Below, in pieces: positions 32,377 through 43,487 of a stretch of 64,000 nt of DNA. The notes below the pieces were generated by a model, which was given only the letters and a program-made list of their open reading frames with translations, was not told where the DNA came from and made no database searches. The position numbers were made by a program, and so were the translations under genes. This stretch comes from Anomaloglossus baeobatrachus (taxonomy: Eukaryota; Chordata; Amphibia; Anura; Aromobatidae). The first letter of the stretch is position 1; every line of letters starts with the position of its first letter. The stretch spans positions 217,530,128 to 217,594,127 of the forward strand of contig NC_134358.1 of the NCBI RefSeq assembly GCF_048569485.1. The letters are read 5' to 3'.

Positions 32377-32957
32377 CGTCGTAGCCAGTTGTTCAAATCT
32401 AGTATCCTATTCCATCTTCTGACACCATGGCCATCGACTGGGAGGATTGATGAGAAAACAACCTGTACGTTCCGTTCCTTTATTTTCTTCCCCAGAATTT
32501 CAAAGTCTTCACAAATAGTTGGCAGATCATTTCTTGCCGTGTCGTTTGTTCCTACATGTATCAATAGGAACGGGTATTCGTCCTTGGATCCGAGGATAGT
32601 TGGTATCCTGTTGGCCACATCCTTGATTTTTGCTCCAGGGAGGCAGCATACTTCTCGTGCGGTTATGTCCGGCCTGCAGATAGTTGCCTCTGTGCCTCTT
32701 AGTAGTGAGTCGCCCATAACTACCACTCTTCTTTTCTTTCTGGACGCACTGCTTGTTGCTCCTGAGTGCTTTTGAGTGTCTGTTGTTTCTGCTTTTGTTG
32801 ACAAAGTAACTTCTTTTGATGATACTGTGTCTTCTCCTGTAGAGACGGTATCATCCTGAGCTGTGCCATTTTCGTTCTCCAGCATGAGGGCTTCATATTG
32901 GTTGCTAAGCTGTGTGGGTGGTGCCGACCACTTGATCCGCTGGCTTCTTTTGGTCAC
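32223..32957 (-). CDS. LINE ORF1, SGNH esterase part
   Basis: A 244-codon frame. After a Ser/Thr-rich linker (residues 1-70) comes an SGNH hydrolase: block I VVVMGDSLLRG with the catalytic Ser (about 82), block III IHVGTNDTARN, and block V DGIHLTKPG with Asp and His. Such esterase domains are known in ORF1 of CR1 and L2 elements and may bind or hydrolyse lipids during retrotransposition; the exact role is not settled. Its ATG overlaps the TGA of the upstream frame (ATGA), so it is either re-initiated or was cut from a single ORF1 by one frameshift. Confidence 0.85.
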   Translation of the reverse strand: MTKRSQRIKWSAPPTQLSNQYEALMLENENGTAQDDTVSTGEDTVSSKEVTLSTKAETTDTQKHSGATSSASRKKRRVVVMGDSLLRGTEATICRPDITAREVCCLPGAKIKDVANRIPTILGSKDEYPFLLIHVGTNDTARNDLPTICEDFEILGKKIKERNVQVVFSSILPVDGHGVRRWNRILDLNNWLRRWCRQQGFGFLDHGVNYLYDGLLARDGIHLTKPGKHTFARRLATLIRRALN

Positions 32958-33223
32958 ATGTGTCCACTTTTCAGCTCTGTATGTGTTCTGAAGCTTTTCT
33001 CACTTTCCATATCCTGAATTGTTGCTTCTGCCTCGTCCAAGAAGTCCTCATGTTCTTTAATTAGCTTCAAAGTTGCTATTCTTTCTTCCAGTCCCCGCAC
33101 CTTTTCCTCTAAGAGGGCAACAAGTTTGCACTTTTGACAGGTGAAGTTGAATTTCTTGTGCGGCAGATCTGTAAACATGTAGCATGTGTTGCAGGTGACC
33201 ATGTGGATTTTCTTCTCTTCCAT
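32954..33223 (-). CDS. LINE ORF1, zinc-finger and coiled-coil part
   Basis: An 89-codon frame. CNTCYMF (residues 10-16) and CQKCKLVALL (29-38) give two Cys pairs like the PHD-like finger at the front of CR1 ORF1; the stretch LLEEKVRGLEERIATLKLI looks like a coiled coil for multimerisation. Family members join this part and the esterase in one protein, whereas here the frames overlap by four bases (ATGA). Confidence 0.7.
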   Translation of the reverse strand: MEEKKIHMVTCNTCYMFTDLPHKKFNFTCQKCKLVALLEEKVRGLEERIATLKLIKEHEDFLDEAEATIQDMESEKSFRTHTELKSGHM

Positions 33224-33539
33224 AATGCTGATGTAGCGTATGACAGGCGAAAGTCGCGCGCCGTCAGGTTTTGCGATGTCCTCAAACAGCGAGACCCGGC
33301 AAGTCCCAGCAATCGATCAGCTTACGGCGACTCTTCTCTTCTTAAACAGCTACAGTTATCACCACTATGAGATTGTGTTAAAACTATGCCACACTTATCT
33401 TCAGTCGCCTCCCTTTACTTCAGTACCTCGCACTCTCAGCACCTCGCTAGCTCTGGCTGGTTTATATAGTTCTACAAGGACTACTAGAAGCTGCTAGAAG
33501 CTTCTAGAAACAGGTGTGGCTAATACTACTGACTAAATC

Positions 33540-33650
33540 ACTAGACACACTTTTTTTTTTTTTTTTATTGGTCATTGGTTTATTGGTTTTTTTGGTTTTT
33601 TTATTGGTCATTGGTTTATTGGTTTTTTTATTTGTCTGTTTATTAAACAG
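33540..33650. repeat. TTGGTTTATTGGTTTTTT tandem repeat
   Basis: A T run followed by two to three units of ATTGGTCATTGGTTTATTGG separated by T-rich spacers. Low-complexity; open frames through it are artefacts. Confidence 0.8.
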
Positions 33651-33996
33651 ACAAACTCTCTCAGTATTATGCAGGAGAACAGTGACCTTTGTGACCATTG
33701 GCAGTACTGCGGCCATGAGGGATTCTAACAAGTTACACTAACTTAGCATAAAAGGCACGTTACACATTTATAATAAAACAATTGACGTCTTTAGGGGGTA
33801 CATGACTGTAGGGTCACCCTCTTACATACCTCCCCAGACTCTGGAACAAGTGTCCAAGTCCATTTTTAACAGTGGCACACAGGCCAACACAGCAACTGTC
33901 CTGGCAAGTCCACATGCATAGTCCTCAAAGTTCCTGACGCGGTTGGAACATCAGGTCATCCATCCTCTTTTCCTCTCAACAACAGTCCAAAGGACT

Positions 33997-34567
33997 AATG
34001 TCGACGTCACACGGTACGATATATTGGACGATATGTCGTCGGGGTCACGTCGTTAGTGGTGCACATCCGTCATCGTTTGACATATCGTATAATGTGACAC
34101 CTCCGAACGACTGTTAACGAGAAAAAATACCTTATCGTTGCTCGTTGACACGTCATTCATTTTCAAAATGTCGGTCCTCCTTATGCGCACCGGTTGTTCA
34201 TCGTTCCCGTGGCAGCACACGTGGCTCCGTGTGACACCCCGGGAACGATGAACTGCAGCTTACCTGCGCCGCTGCCAATGCGGAAGGAATGAGGTGGGCG
34301 GGATGTTTACGTCCCGCTCATCTCCGCCCCTCCGCTTCTATTGACTGGCGGCTGTGTGACGTCGCTGTGATGCCGAACGTCCCTCCCCCTTCAGGAAGAG
34401 GATGTTCGCCGCCCACAGCAAGGTCGTGCGGGAGGTAAGTACGTGTGACGGGGGTTTAACGACTTTGTGCGACACGGGCAATGTAATGCCCGTGACGCAC
34501 AAGCGACGGGGGCGGGTGCGATCGCTGATGCGATCGCACGATAAATAGTCCCATGTGATGCCGGCAT
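33997..34567. mobile_element. TTA-flanked MITE (third family)
   Basis: Ends ATGTCGACGTCACACGG and, inverted, ATGCCGGCATCACATGG. The inside (GGGCGGGATGTTTACGTCCC, GGAGATGAGCGGGACGT in complement) is shared in reverse orientation with 43488-44057 and 45430-45863. Flanked by CTA/TTA. Non-coding. Confidence 0.65.
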
Positions 34568-35924
34568 TAGGCACAGTCCTCAAAGGGACAAGGTATACTG
34601 CTGATTGGATGGAGTCCATGACTGTAAGGCAGAGTCCATGGGGTTTTGGGCAACAGTCCATGGGGGCAAAGTCCTCCAATCTAGAATGGGGATGTGTAAC
34701 AGATGTAAAAATTTGGAGAGGGGAAATAAAACATAAAGCCCAGGCTGTAAGGGGCAATAAAACAGTCCCTCCGAACAAGGCCTGCCTTCAACTTAAAGTC
34801 CCTTTTGGGGAACGGCTGATCCCAGCTTCCTTCAGGGATAGGGGCATCCCAGACGTACACCCCATTATTCAACATGGCCTTAGGTCAACAACTGGAACAA
34901 ACAGGCTGAAAGTCACCTTCAGGCGTTTTCCTTCTGCCAGGCTTCTCAGGTCTCCTGCTCAACAGCCGTATCTCCATCTGAACTGTAATTGCGGCGTCCC
35001 CGCCAATATTTATTCACCACACAGACTGCTTTCCATTATCTACCACACTGATTTTTTCCTATGGCTTATAGATCCCTGAAGCTTCCTTACACACTAGAAG
35101 TGAGGGGCCCTAGAACAGATGCCTCAAATTACATTTGCCCCCTTCTGGCCCTTTGAGAGGTTCAGGTGTGGGCTACCTCACCCTGCTCTAGGTCCCTCTT
35201 TCAATTCTCAGGGCTCTCCAACCTCCTCATCTTCGCTCTCTGAAATTTTCATTGGGCAATCATCCACCACATTGGCCTTTCTAGGAGCACGGAGTGGAAT
35301 GGCAGTGATTTGTGTTCCTTGGCATGTGTCTTCAGAAAAGATGGTGCCTGCCAGTCACATGCTGTACGCTTCCTGCCCACATGGTCCTGCCTCAGGCCCA
35401 TTTGCTGGCATGCTGCTAATCACTTTCATCCATTCTGCCCTTGGCCATGACCCTTTCACTCGGCGGTCTCCACTGACGAGGCTGCACTTCATCTTGAACC
35501 TTTCACTCCTCCAGACCACACCTCCCATTCTGTTCTAGGCCGGACCTTCATGTTACACAGCGCCCTTCTCCAGTTCAGCATGCACCTTCCATCTTGGGCC
35601 AGACCTTATCTTCAGCACAACCCTTCCTCCAAGTCAACATTCTCATAGGCTAGTCACCTTTTTGCGTTCTCTGGAACTGTCCACATCTGCGATAGATCAG
35701 ATTCCCATGCCTCAGACCAAATGTCACCGTCATCTTGAGATCCACGCTGCAGTCCGCCATCTTAGGTGGCTCATTTCCAGACACTATTCTCTCTGTGTCA
35801 CTGCTCACTAACATTAAGTCTATCCAGGTTGCCATCTCAGGCTGTCCAATTTTGTACGCTACTTTCCCACTCCACATGTCCTGTTTTCTGTCAAAGGATT
35901 CCCATCTTTCCGACTATGTCAAGT
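34568..35924. other. Unclassified, probably old repeat sequence
   Basis: CAGTCC, AAAGTCC and CCATGG words recur and the region is C-rich on the + strand, unlike true AT-rich intergenic DNA here. Open frames of up to 174 codons match no family I recognise. The flanks on either side of the MITE at 33997-34567 share ACAGTCC words, so 33800-35900 may be one element. Confidence 0.3.
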
Positions 35925-36400
35925 GCAGATGTGCCCGGGGTGATAATGACGGGCGAGTGCTGTGTTTTCTTCGACCCAGCACACTAAGGAAAAGGGCGCT
36001 GAGTGAGTAGAAGTGTGGTGTTGTGGCATTGGTGCCATGCACCACTATTTTAATTATTGCTTAAGGTTCCAGAAAAATGTTCATTTCGTCAGACTACAAT
36101 ACTCCAGACTTCATAAAGAAGGAAATGACAATCATTTTGTAAACAAGCTCTGCGTTTTCTGTGCGTAACATGCTACAGAAAAGGGTGTTGAGTGGGTGGA
36201 AGTGTGGAGTTGTGGCTTTGGTATCTCTGAGTCCGGGACCTTCACCTTCTCTGGAATTGCAAATTGTGCTTTATCATCTTTCTTCATACCGATAATAAAG
36301 AAAACTGTCCAAGGCTTAAAAACACTGTCCTTTTCATATTCGGGTAAACTCACACACATGCAATAACAAATTATACATCCTTTATTGTTAGTATAAAACC
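35925..36400. repeat. Unclassified repeat, second (partial) and third copies
   Basis: 35925-36020 (GGGCGAGTGCTGTGTTTTC, GAGTGAGTAGAAGTGTGG) and 36025-36400 match successive or overlapping parts of 28145-28560 in direct orientation. Confidence 0.55.
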
Positions 36401-37550
36401 ACACAGGTCTAGATGTATCGCCGTGGTTATTATAACCCCCACACTGCTATGCTGCTTTCCAAGGACTGCTCTTACAGTCGTCTCTGTGCCACTGTCCTTC
36501 AGCAGGGCGTCCCTACTTTTCCAAGGTCCTCTTTTCAGTTGGCCTTAGAATGTATCTGCACTTTTCACAAGCTTGCCTGGTAAGAGTTACATCTGCATTC
36601 TGAACCTGGTCTAATCTAATTTCTTTGCTTAACCTCGTTCTCTTGCTTCCACTACACAACCAACACTCCACCGCACTGTGGGCCGGCTCTGCAATTGATC
36701 CTGCCATAACTGTCCCTTACTCTGGATTCTAACTTGCTACAATAACAATCAGTTGTTGTGCTCTTGTCGTCTTGTTGTTTCCTCCCTGCTCCTATTTTCC
36801 TCCTTACTTCTTATTGTCTTTTACCTTTGTGTGGGCATGCTGTGAGATAGAGTTTTGTTTCCCCTATTTGTCTATGTCTGTTGCTCTTATCACACTCCTG
36901 TCTTGGCCCTCCCCTGGGTTAGGAAAGAAGGGGGTATAAGATCAAGGCTGGTTTGGAGCAGGGTCAGGATGGCGGATCAGACATCTTCACCTTCAGAGGA
37001 AACTCTGAGATAAGGGATAGCTAAGGCCCCACTAGTCTGAGGGCCAGTCTAGGAGCTCCAGTCCCCTGCTCTCCCATGTCATCATGAAATTTAATGTATT
37101 TTCTCTCATGAACTGTGCTCTTCTGGCCTTGCACATTTCTATATGCTTAGTTCAAGACTTTTTCTTGGGCATTCAAACCTTTGGCTCCGATTCAACGTCA
37201 GAATAATTACTTAAATTATTTTGAAAAGTCACTACATTTTGGCACCACTGAGAGTTGGGTAAAAATTTGGAAAAATCTGTGTTTTCATGCCTGTTTCTCC
37301 CAGCTTTGACAAAATAAATGGTGCTGGGATGGGACGGATGCCACGACTTGAATAATTCATGACCACCTGTGGCATTCCCTACACCAGAAATCTTTCTCCT
37401 GTCAGAGGTTGGAATAACATTTCTGCATGACGTACACCACTCATCAGATGCTCCAGATTCATTGGCAGGTATTCACCTCTTCAAGAATGAGGAGCATCTA
37501 ACTCCACCATGTCCCCTAATCAAGACTGGTGAGAAAATTGTAAGTCTTGA
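36401..37550. other. Intergenic, unclassified
   Basis: 36.78-37.07 kb (CTTGGCCCTCCCCTGGGTTAG, GGGGGTATAAGATCAAGGC, then AGTCCCCTGCTCTCC) has the look of a promoter-bearing terminal repeat or SINE, without a second copy in the window. The rest shows nothing recognisable. Confidence 0.3.
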
Positions 37551-37794
37551 TTAATGAGGAACTTTAACTTTATTCTTCTTTAACCATTCTTTTGCTGAAT
37601 CAAATGTGTGCTTTGGGTCATTTTCATGCTGTGTGACGCATGTTCTCTTGACATTCAGCTCACTGACAGATGTTCTCACATTGTACTTTAGATTTTTCCA
37701 ATAAAATGGCAAGCAGTTTTGGTCCAGATGCATTAAAATTGCCCCTAACCATGATACTAACACCACTTTGTTTTACAAGTAGTATGGTTTTTAT

Positions 37795-39980
37795 CAGGGC
37801 CGGCTCCAGGTTTTTGTGGGCCCCGGGCGGAAGAGTCCCAGTGGGCCCCATCCACACGCAGACACACATACGTACACATACATATACATATTTAACGACA
37901 AACTCACAAAAATACATATAGAACTGACACATCTATAGTCATATACACTGACATACATAGATACACATCATACATGCATACAGACAGACACACACAGCTC
38001 TGCTGGATACATACATACAGACACAGCGCTGCTACATACATACACACATAGCTCTGCCACATACATACACACATAGCTCTGCTATATACATGCACACATA
38101 GCTCTGCCACATACATACACACATAGCTCTGCTATATACATGCACACATAGCTCTGCTACATACATACACACATAGCTCTGCTATATACATACACACATA
38201 GCTCTGCTATATACATACACACATAGCTCTGCTATATACATACACACATAGCTCTGCTACATACATACACACATAGCTCTGCTACATACAGACACACATA
38301 GCTCTGCTATATACATACACACATAGCTCTGCTATATACATACACACATAGCTCTGCTATATACATACACACATAGCTCTGCTATATACATACACACATA
38401 GCTCTGCTACATACATACACACATAGCTCTGCTACATACAGACACACATAGCTCTGCTATATACATGCACACATAGCTCTGCTATATACATACACACATA
38501 GCTCTGCTATATACATACACACATAGCTCTGCTATATACATACACACATAGCTCTGCTATATACATGCACACATAGCTCTGCTATATACATACACACCTA
38601 GCTCTGCTATATACATACACACATAGCTCTGCTATATACACACATAGCTCTGCTATATACATACACACCTAGCTCTGCTATATACATACACACTCTGCTA
38701 TATACATACACACTCTGCTATATACATACACACCTAGCTCTGCTATATACATACACACCTAGCTCTGCTATATACATACACACCTAGCTCTGCTATATAC
38801 ATACACACTCTGCTATATACATACACACTCTGCTATATACATACACACCTAGCTCTGCTATATACATACACACCTAGCTCTGCTATATACATACACACCT
38901 AGCTCTGCTATATACATACACACTCTGCTATATACATACACACTCTGCTATATACATACACACATAGCTCTGCTATATACATACACACCTAGCTCTGCTA
39001 TATACATACACACCTAGCTCTGCTATATACATACACACTCTGCTATATACATACACACTCTGCTATATACATACACACTCTGCTATATACATACACACTC
39101 TGCTATATACATACACACTCTGCTATATACATACACACCTAGCTCTGCTATATACATACACACTCTGCTATATACATACACACATAGCTCTGCTATATAC
39201 ATACACACCTAGCTCTGCTATATACATACACACTCTGCTATATACATACACACTCTGCTATATACATACACACCTAGCTCTGCTATATACATACACACCT
39301 AGCTCTGCTATATACATACACACTCTGCTATATACATACACACCTAGCTCTGCTATATACATACACACCTAGCTCTGCTATATACATACACACCTAGCTC
39401 TGCTATATACATACACACATAGCTCTGCTATATACATACACACTCTGCTATATACATACACACTCTGCTATATACATACACACTCTGCTATATACATACA
39501 CACTCTGCTATATACATACACACTCTGCTATATACATACACACCTAGCTCTGCTACATACAGACAGAGACAGACACGCGCGGCTCCGGGGGGGGGGGGGG
39601 GGGGCATAAATCGGGGTTGGGGAGGGCACATACCTCTCAGGTCACGGTGGAGAGGGGGCCCACACAGCGCCGGAGGGACACGCTGTGCTGGGGGTCGCTG
39701 GCTGGCACTGCAACTCTCATCTGTGGGACTGAGCAGGATGCCGGTCTGTAGCTCCGCCCACAGATGAAGTTCAAACCAGGAAGTCTGCGCGCCTTAAAGA
39801 GACGGCGCCGCAGATTCCTGCCGAGGACTGCGGTCCCCGGAACTCGCCCGGGGGACCGCAGAACTAAGGAGAGTGGGCCCCGGCCAAGGTGCACCAGAGC
39901 TGACGAGGCCGAGTGGGCCCCCCCGGCTCTCCAGGGCCCCGGCATTTGCCCGGGTATGCCGGGTGCTGACGCCGGCCCTG
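37795..39980. mobile_element. hAT-type non-autonomous element with internal minisatellite
   Basis: Ends CAGGGCCGGCTCCAGG and (inverted) CAGGGCCGGCGTCAGC; 8-bp duplication GTTTTTAT at 37787-37794 and 39981-39988. Terminal parts are GC-rich (GGGCCCCGGGCGG and CCCCGGCATTTGCCCGGG). The middle is a minisatellite. No transposase frame. Confidence 0.9.
37985..39558. repeat. Minisatellite, 25-bp and 19/20-bp units
   Basis: About 1.57 kb of units like ATAGCTCTGCTATATACATACACAC. From about 38690 on, a shorter unit lacking CTAGC (TCTGCTATATACATACACAC) alternates with the long unit in blocks, giving a higher-order pattern. First units (to ~38160) vary most (GCTACATACA, GCCACATACA). Followed by AGACAGAGACAGACACG and a G run (39587-39605). 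Confidence 0.95.
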
Positions 39981-40572
39981 GTTTTTATGCTGGGGTTTTA
40001 TGCTGTAATGCAGTGTTTTTCTCTTTTAAATTGAAAAACTGTGTTTTGTTCCACAAAACATTGTTCAAATTGTCTTCTGGTGATCTATAGTAATCTACAG
40101 ACAGGCAGCAATGTTCTTTTCGGAGAGCAATGGCTTTATCCAGTCCTGCCATACACAAATCAATAAAAGTGTTTGTTTTTATTATAGATGCCCCCACTAT
40201 TAAATAGCCGTGATGCAGCTGTTACCACAAACTGTCTTCAAGGTCCATTATACATAACTTTATTTAATTTATCCTTTTTTTAAATTCACATTTCATAAAT
40301 ATACATCCAGTAACTTGACATTTTGTTACATCATATTCACCACTGTAATGGAAGGTATCCAACTTTATTGAAACAAAAACGCATTAGTCACAAACACATC
40401 CAAAAAGTCATGTAGCAAAAAACAAAATGAAAAAGCTCAAGTAAACTAAGGTGCGGAGTTGGTGCAGAAATTCTGCAGCATCAAAAACTCAACAAACACT
40501 GATCATGGGAACGTAACTTACAGAAGTGAAGGTGGAATGGGTGGGGATCGATTACTTATCAAATGAGTGCTA

Positions 40573-41847
40573 CAAGTACATCTCAATAAATTAGAATATC
40601 ATCAAAAAGTTAATTTATTTCAGTAATTCAATACAGAAAGGGAAACAAATATATAGAGTCATTACAAACAAAGTGATCTATTTCAGGTGTTTATTTCTGT
40701 TAATGTTGATGATTATGGCTTACAGCCTCTGAAAACTCAAAAATCATTATCTCAGAAAATTAGAATAATTACTACAAAACACCTGCAAAGACTTCATAAA
40801 CATTTAAAATGGTCCCTTATTTTGGTTCAGTAGGCTACACAATAAAGAGGAAGACTACTGACTTGACAGATGTCCAGAAGGCAGTCATTAGCACACCCCA
40901 CAAGGAGTGTAAGTCACAAAAGGTCATTCCTAAAGAAGCTGGCTTTTCACAGAGTGCTGTATCCAAGTATATTAATGGAAAGTTGAGTGGAAGGAAAAAG
41001 TGGTAGACAATGGTGCACAAACAACCAGGATAACCACAGTCTTGATAGGATTGTTAAGGAAAGGACATTTCTAAAATTTGGTTGAGATTCAGAAGGAGTG
41101 GACTGTTGCTGGAGTCAGTGCTTCAAGAGCCACCACACAAAGATGTATGCAGGACATGGGCTACAACTCTCGCATTCCTTGTGTCAAGCCACTCATGACC
41201 AATAGACAACGCCAGAAGAGTCTTACCTGGGCCAAGGAGAAAATAAACTGGACTGTTTCTCAGTGGTCCAAGGTGTTGATTTCAGATGAAAGTACAGTAA
41301 ATGTTGCATTTCATTTGGAAATCAAGGTCCCAGAGTCTGGAGGAAGAGTGGAGAGGCCATAATCCAAAATCCAAGCTGCTTGAGGTCTATTGTGAAGTTT
41401 CCACAATCAATGATGGTTTGGGGAGCCATATCATCTGTTGGTGTAGGTCCACTGTGTTTAATCAAACCTACCTGGGCTTCCATAACACCTCAGCAGTACC
41501 ACAGGCTGATCGCTTCCATTCCACACTACATTGATGCAGTAATTCATCCAAAAGCAGCCCTGACCAAGTATTGAGTGCATATACTGTACAGACTTTTCAG
41601 TAGGCCCCAACATTTCTGAGTTTAAAGTCATTTTTTCAGTTGGTCTTATATATTATTCTTATTTTCAGAGATAATGACTTTTGGGTTTTCATTGGCTGTA
41701 AGCCATAATCATCAACATTAACAGAAATAAACACTTGAAATAGATAATTCTGTTTGTAATCACTATATAATATGTTTCCTTTATTGTATTGAATTACTGA
41801 AATAAATAAACTTTTTGATGACATTCTAATTTATTGAGATGCACTTG
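40573..41847 (+). mobile_element. Tc1-like transposon with both ends
   Basis: The ends CAAGTACATCTCAATAAATT and (inverted) CAAGTGCATCTCAATAAATT continue as inverted repeats for roughly 200 bp, with TA at 40571-40572 and 41848-41849. A transposase gene on the + strand is broken into three frames: the HTH part (40809-41006, SQKVIPKEAGFSQSAVSKYI), the centre (41078-41362, SLTWAKEKINWTVSQWSKVLISDES) and the C-terminal part (41380-41574, MMVWGAISSVGVGPL). Normal DD34E cut-and-paste enzyme; inactive here through frameshifts and a stop after GRKKW. Confidence 0.9.
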
Positions 41848-41941
41848 TATTAAAAGTTCCTCACAGGCAGAGATAAGTCTGTGACCATTCTCAGGGAGGT
41901 CCAAAGGCTGAAGATTCTCCATGTAAGGCACGGTCGGGATT

Positions 41942-42262
41942 GTGGCTCCACCCAAAGTTGGTCAGAAGACTGCAATGGGTGAAAGCGGTGAGGAAATAGG
42001 TGGAGCGGCCGGAAGAGGCCCCACCCTACAAGGTGCGGCCTGGGAAAGAGTTTTAACCGCAGGAGAGGACGCCATGGCCATTTTGGCGATGGCTAAAGAC
42101 CATGATGGACTTCCATCCCGACTCTTCAAAAGTCCGCAGGACATGCTGGATGAGTGTGCGGCTCCGCGCACGAAGACGGCGTGGTGGGAAGGAGAATTGA
42201 GAGACGCTGAGATGCTGAACCGACATCTGGGAGGTCTGCTGCAGTGGCAACCCATAACAACC
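41942..42262 (+). other. Unidentified open segment
   Basis: The frame from 41942 reads MAPPKVGQKTAMGESGEEIG and later LAMAKDHDGLPSRLFKSPQD, with MLDECAAPRTKTAWWEGELR after that. It ends at the PLE junction near 42262. Codon composition looks protein-like and GC-richer than the flanks, but I recognise no domain. It may be a captured exon or a piece of an unlisted element. Confidence 0.25.
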
Positions 42263-42351
42263 CATATACCACATGGTCGCTATTACAGTTAATGAAAATG
42301 TTAATATTAAAGCTATTACCATTGTAAAGAGATACAAAGGTATCACTCTTA

Positions 42352-42986
42352 GGCCCGTTTCACACGTCAGTGAAAAACACAGACGTTTTTCACTGGCGTG
42401 TAAAACACGCACATGTCCCTGCGTGTGCCGTGAATCTCGGCACACGTGGGTTGTCTAAGTGCAATCCGGGCTCCGTTCTCCGTGGCCCGTGATTGCACTT
42501 AGAGATTCACTCACCTACGCCCGCTCCCGCTGTCCATGGTGCTGATCACTCCCGCGACGCAGCATCCGGCCGGCGGTGACCCCCGCAGCAGCTGCTTCCG
42601 GGTCGGCTGTGTCGCGCATAATGAATATGCGCGACAGTAATCAGCCGGCTTAGAAGCAGCAGGGAGAATGGGCTGCAGAGGACATCGCTGGACGCCGGGT
42701 GAGTTAAAATGTTTTTTATTTTAAAAGCACGTTTTTTTCTGGCACGTGTTTCACGGACCACACCACTGCGTGGTCCGTGGAACATCAGTGATGCCAGAAA
42801 AAAATGGACATGTCTCCGTGCAGCAATCACGCACACGCGGGTACGCTGCATGGAGACACGTGCAGTGACAAATCACTGATGTGTGAGCAGACCCATTCAT
42901 TATAATGGGTCTGCGTATGTCAGTGATTCTGGTACGTTTAAAAAAAAGTACAAACGTACCAGAATCACTGACGTGTGAAAGGGGCC
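42352..42986. mobile_element. TTA-flanked MITE, same family as 6726-7328
   Basis: GGCCCGTTTCACACGTCAGTG and its complement CACTGACGTGTGAAAGGGGCC form the ends, between TTA at 42349-42351 and 42987-42989. Interior words TGCCAGAAAAAAA, GGACATGTCTCCGTG and ACCCATTNATT(A)TAATGGGTCT are shared with the 6.7-kb copy. It separates the inverted and sense parts of the second PLE. Confidence 0.85.
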
Positions 42987-43487
42987 TTACTGACAAAACT
43001 GCAGCATTTACAATTAGCGGCACCACACTTGAAAAAACCTTTGAGTTCAAACCACGTGGTAGATCTGACAGGCTGTGCAGAGATAAATGTGCTGGGAGAC
43101 AGAATACTCTGCAGAGTGGGAGCTTTTCTGGCTTTAAATCTCTTTACAAAGGTAATAGCTTTAATACTAACACTTTCATTAACTGTAATAGCAACCATGT
43201 GATATATCTGATAGAGTGTGAACAATGTCAGATCCAGTACGTAGGCTGTACAGTGGGGCCCTCTTAAAAACGTATACGTAAGCACATGTCCGATTCAGTG
43301 AATGCTAACACAATTGGTATCTCTGCGGTATCCAGACATTTTGCCACAGTTCACAAGGGCAATTTGACAGCCTTTAAATTTAAAGGTATAGAAAAGGTTT
43401 TTAAACCATTGAGAGGAGGTGATTATAGGAGAAAGCTACTTAATCATGAAAGCCGGTGGATTTTTATGCTGGATACTCGCCTCCCTA

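Larger units (their letters stand above)
29291..33490 (-). mobile_element. CR1/L2-type LINE, near full length
   Basis: On the minus strand, in order: a 5' region with a TATATAAACC word (about 33460), a zinc-finger/coiled-coil frame, an esterase frame and an intact ORF2. The 3'UTR is only about 30 bp (ATAATCTTACAGGTAGAT) before it meets the older LINE fragment. Intact ORF2 means it is young or was active recently. The 5' limit near 33490 is estimated from where CTAGAAGC-type repeats begin. Confidence 0.8.
37551..40197 (-). mobile_element. Tc1-like relic split by a hAT-type element
   Basis: Minus-strand transposase text lies on both sides of the inserted element: SPEDNLNNVLWNKTQFF (right part, 39989-40197) and then VSIMVRGNFNASGP and QHENDPKHTFDSAKEW (left part, 37551-37790). 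The order and strand agree with one Tc1-like transposase gene broken by the element at 37795-39980. Its own stops and frameshifts show it was dead or is long dead. Confidence 0.75.

Noticed and set aside
34555-35538. Open frames of 174 and 139 codons on the + strand
   Set aside because: No domain, C-rich repeat-like composition, overlapping frames on both strands.
37985-39558. CRISPR-like array of regular repeats
   Set aside because: Units are contiguous with no unique spacers; it is a minisatellite within a hAT-type element of a eukaryotic genome.
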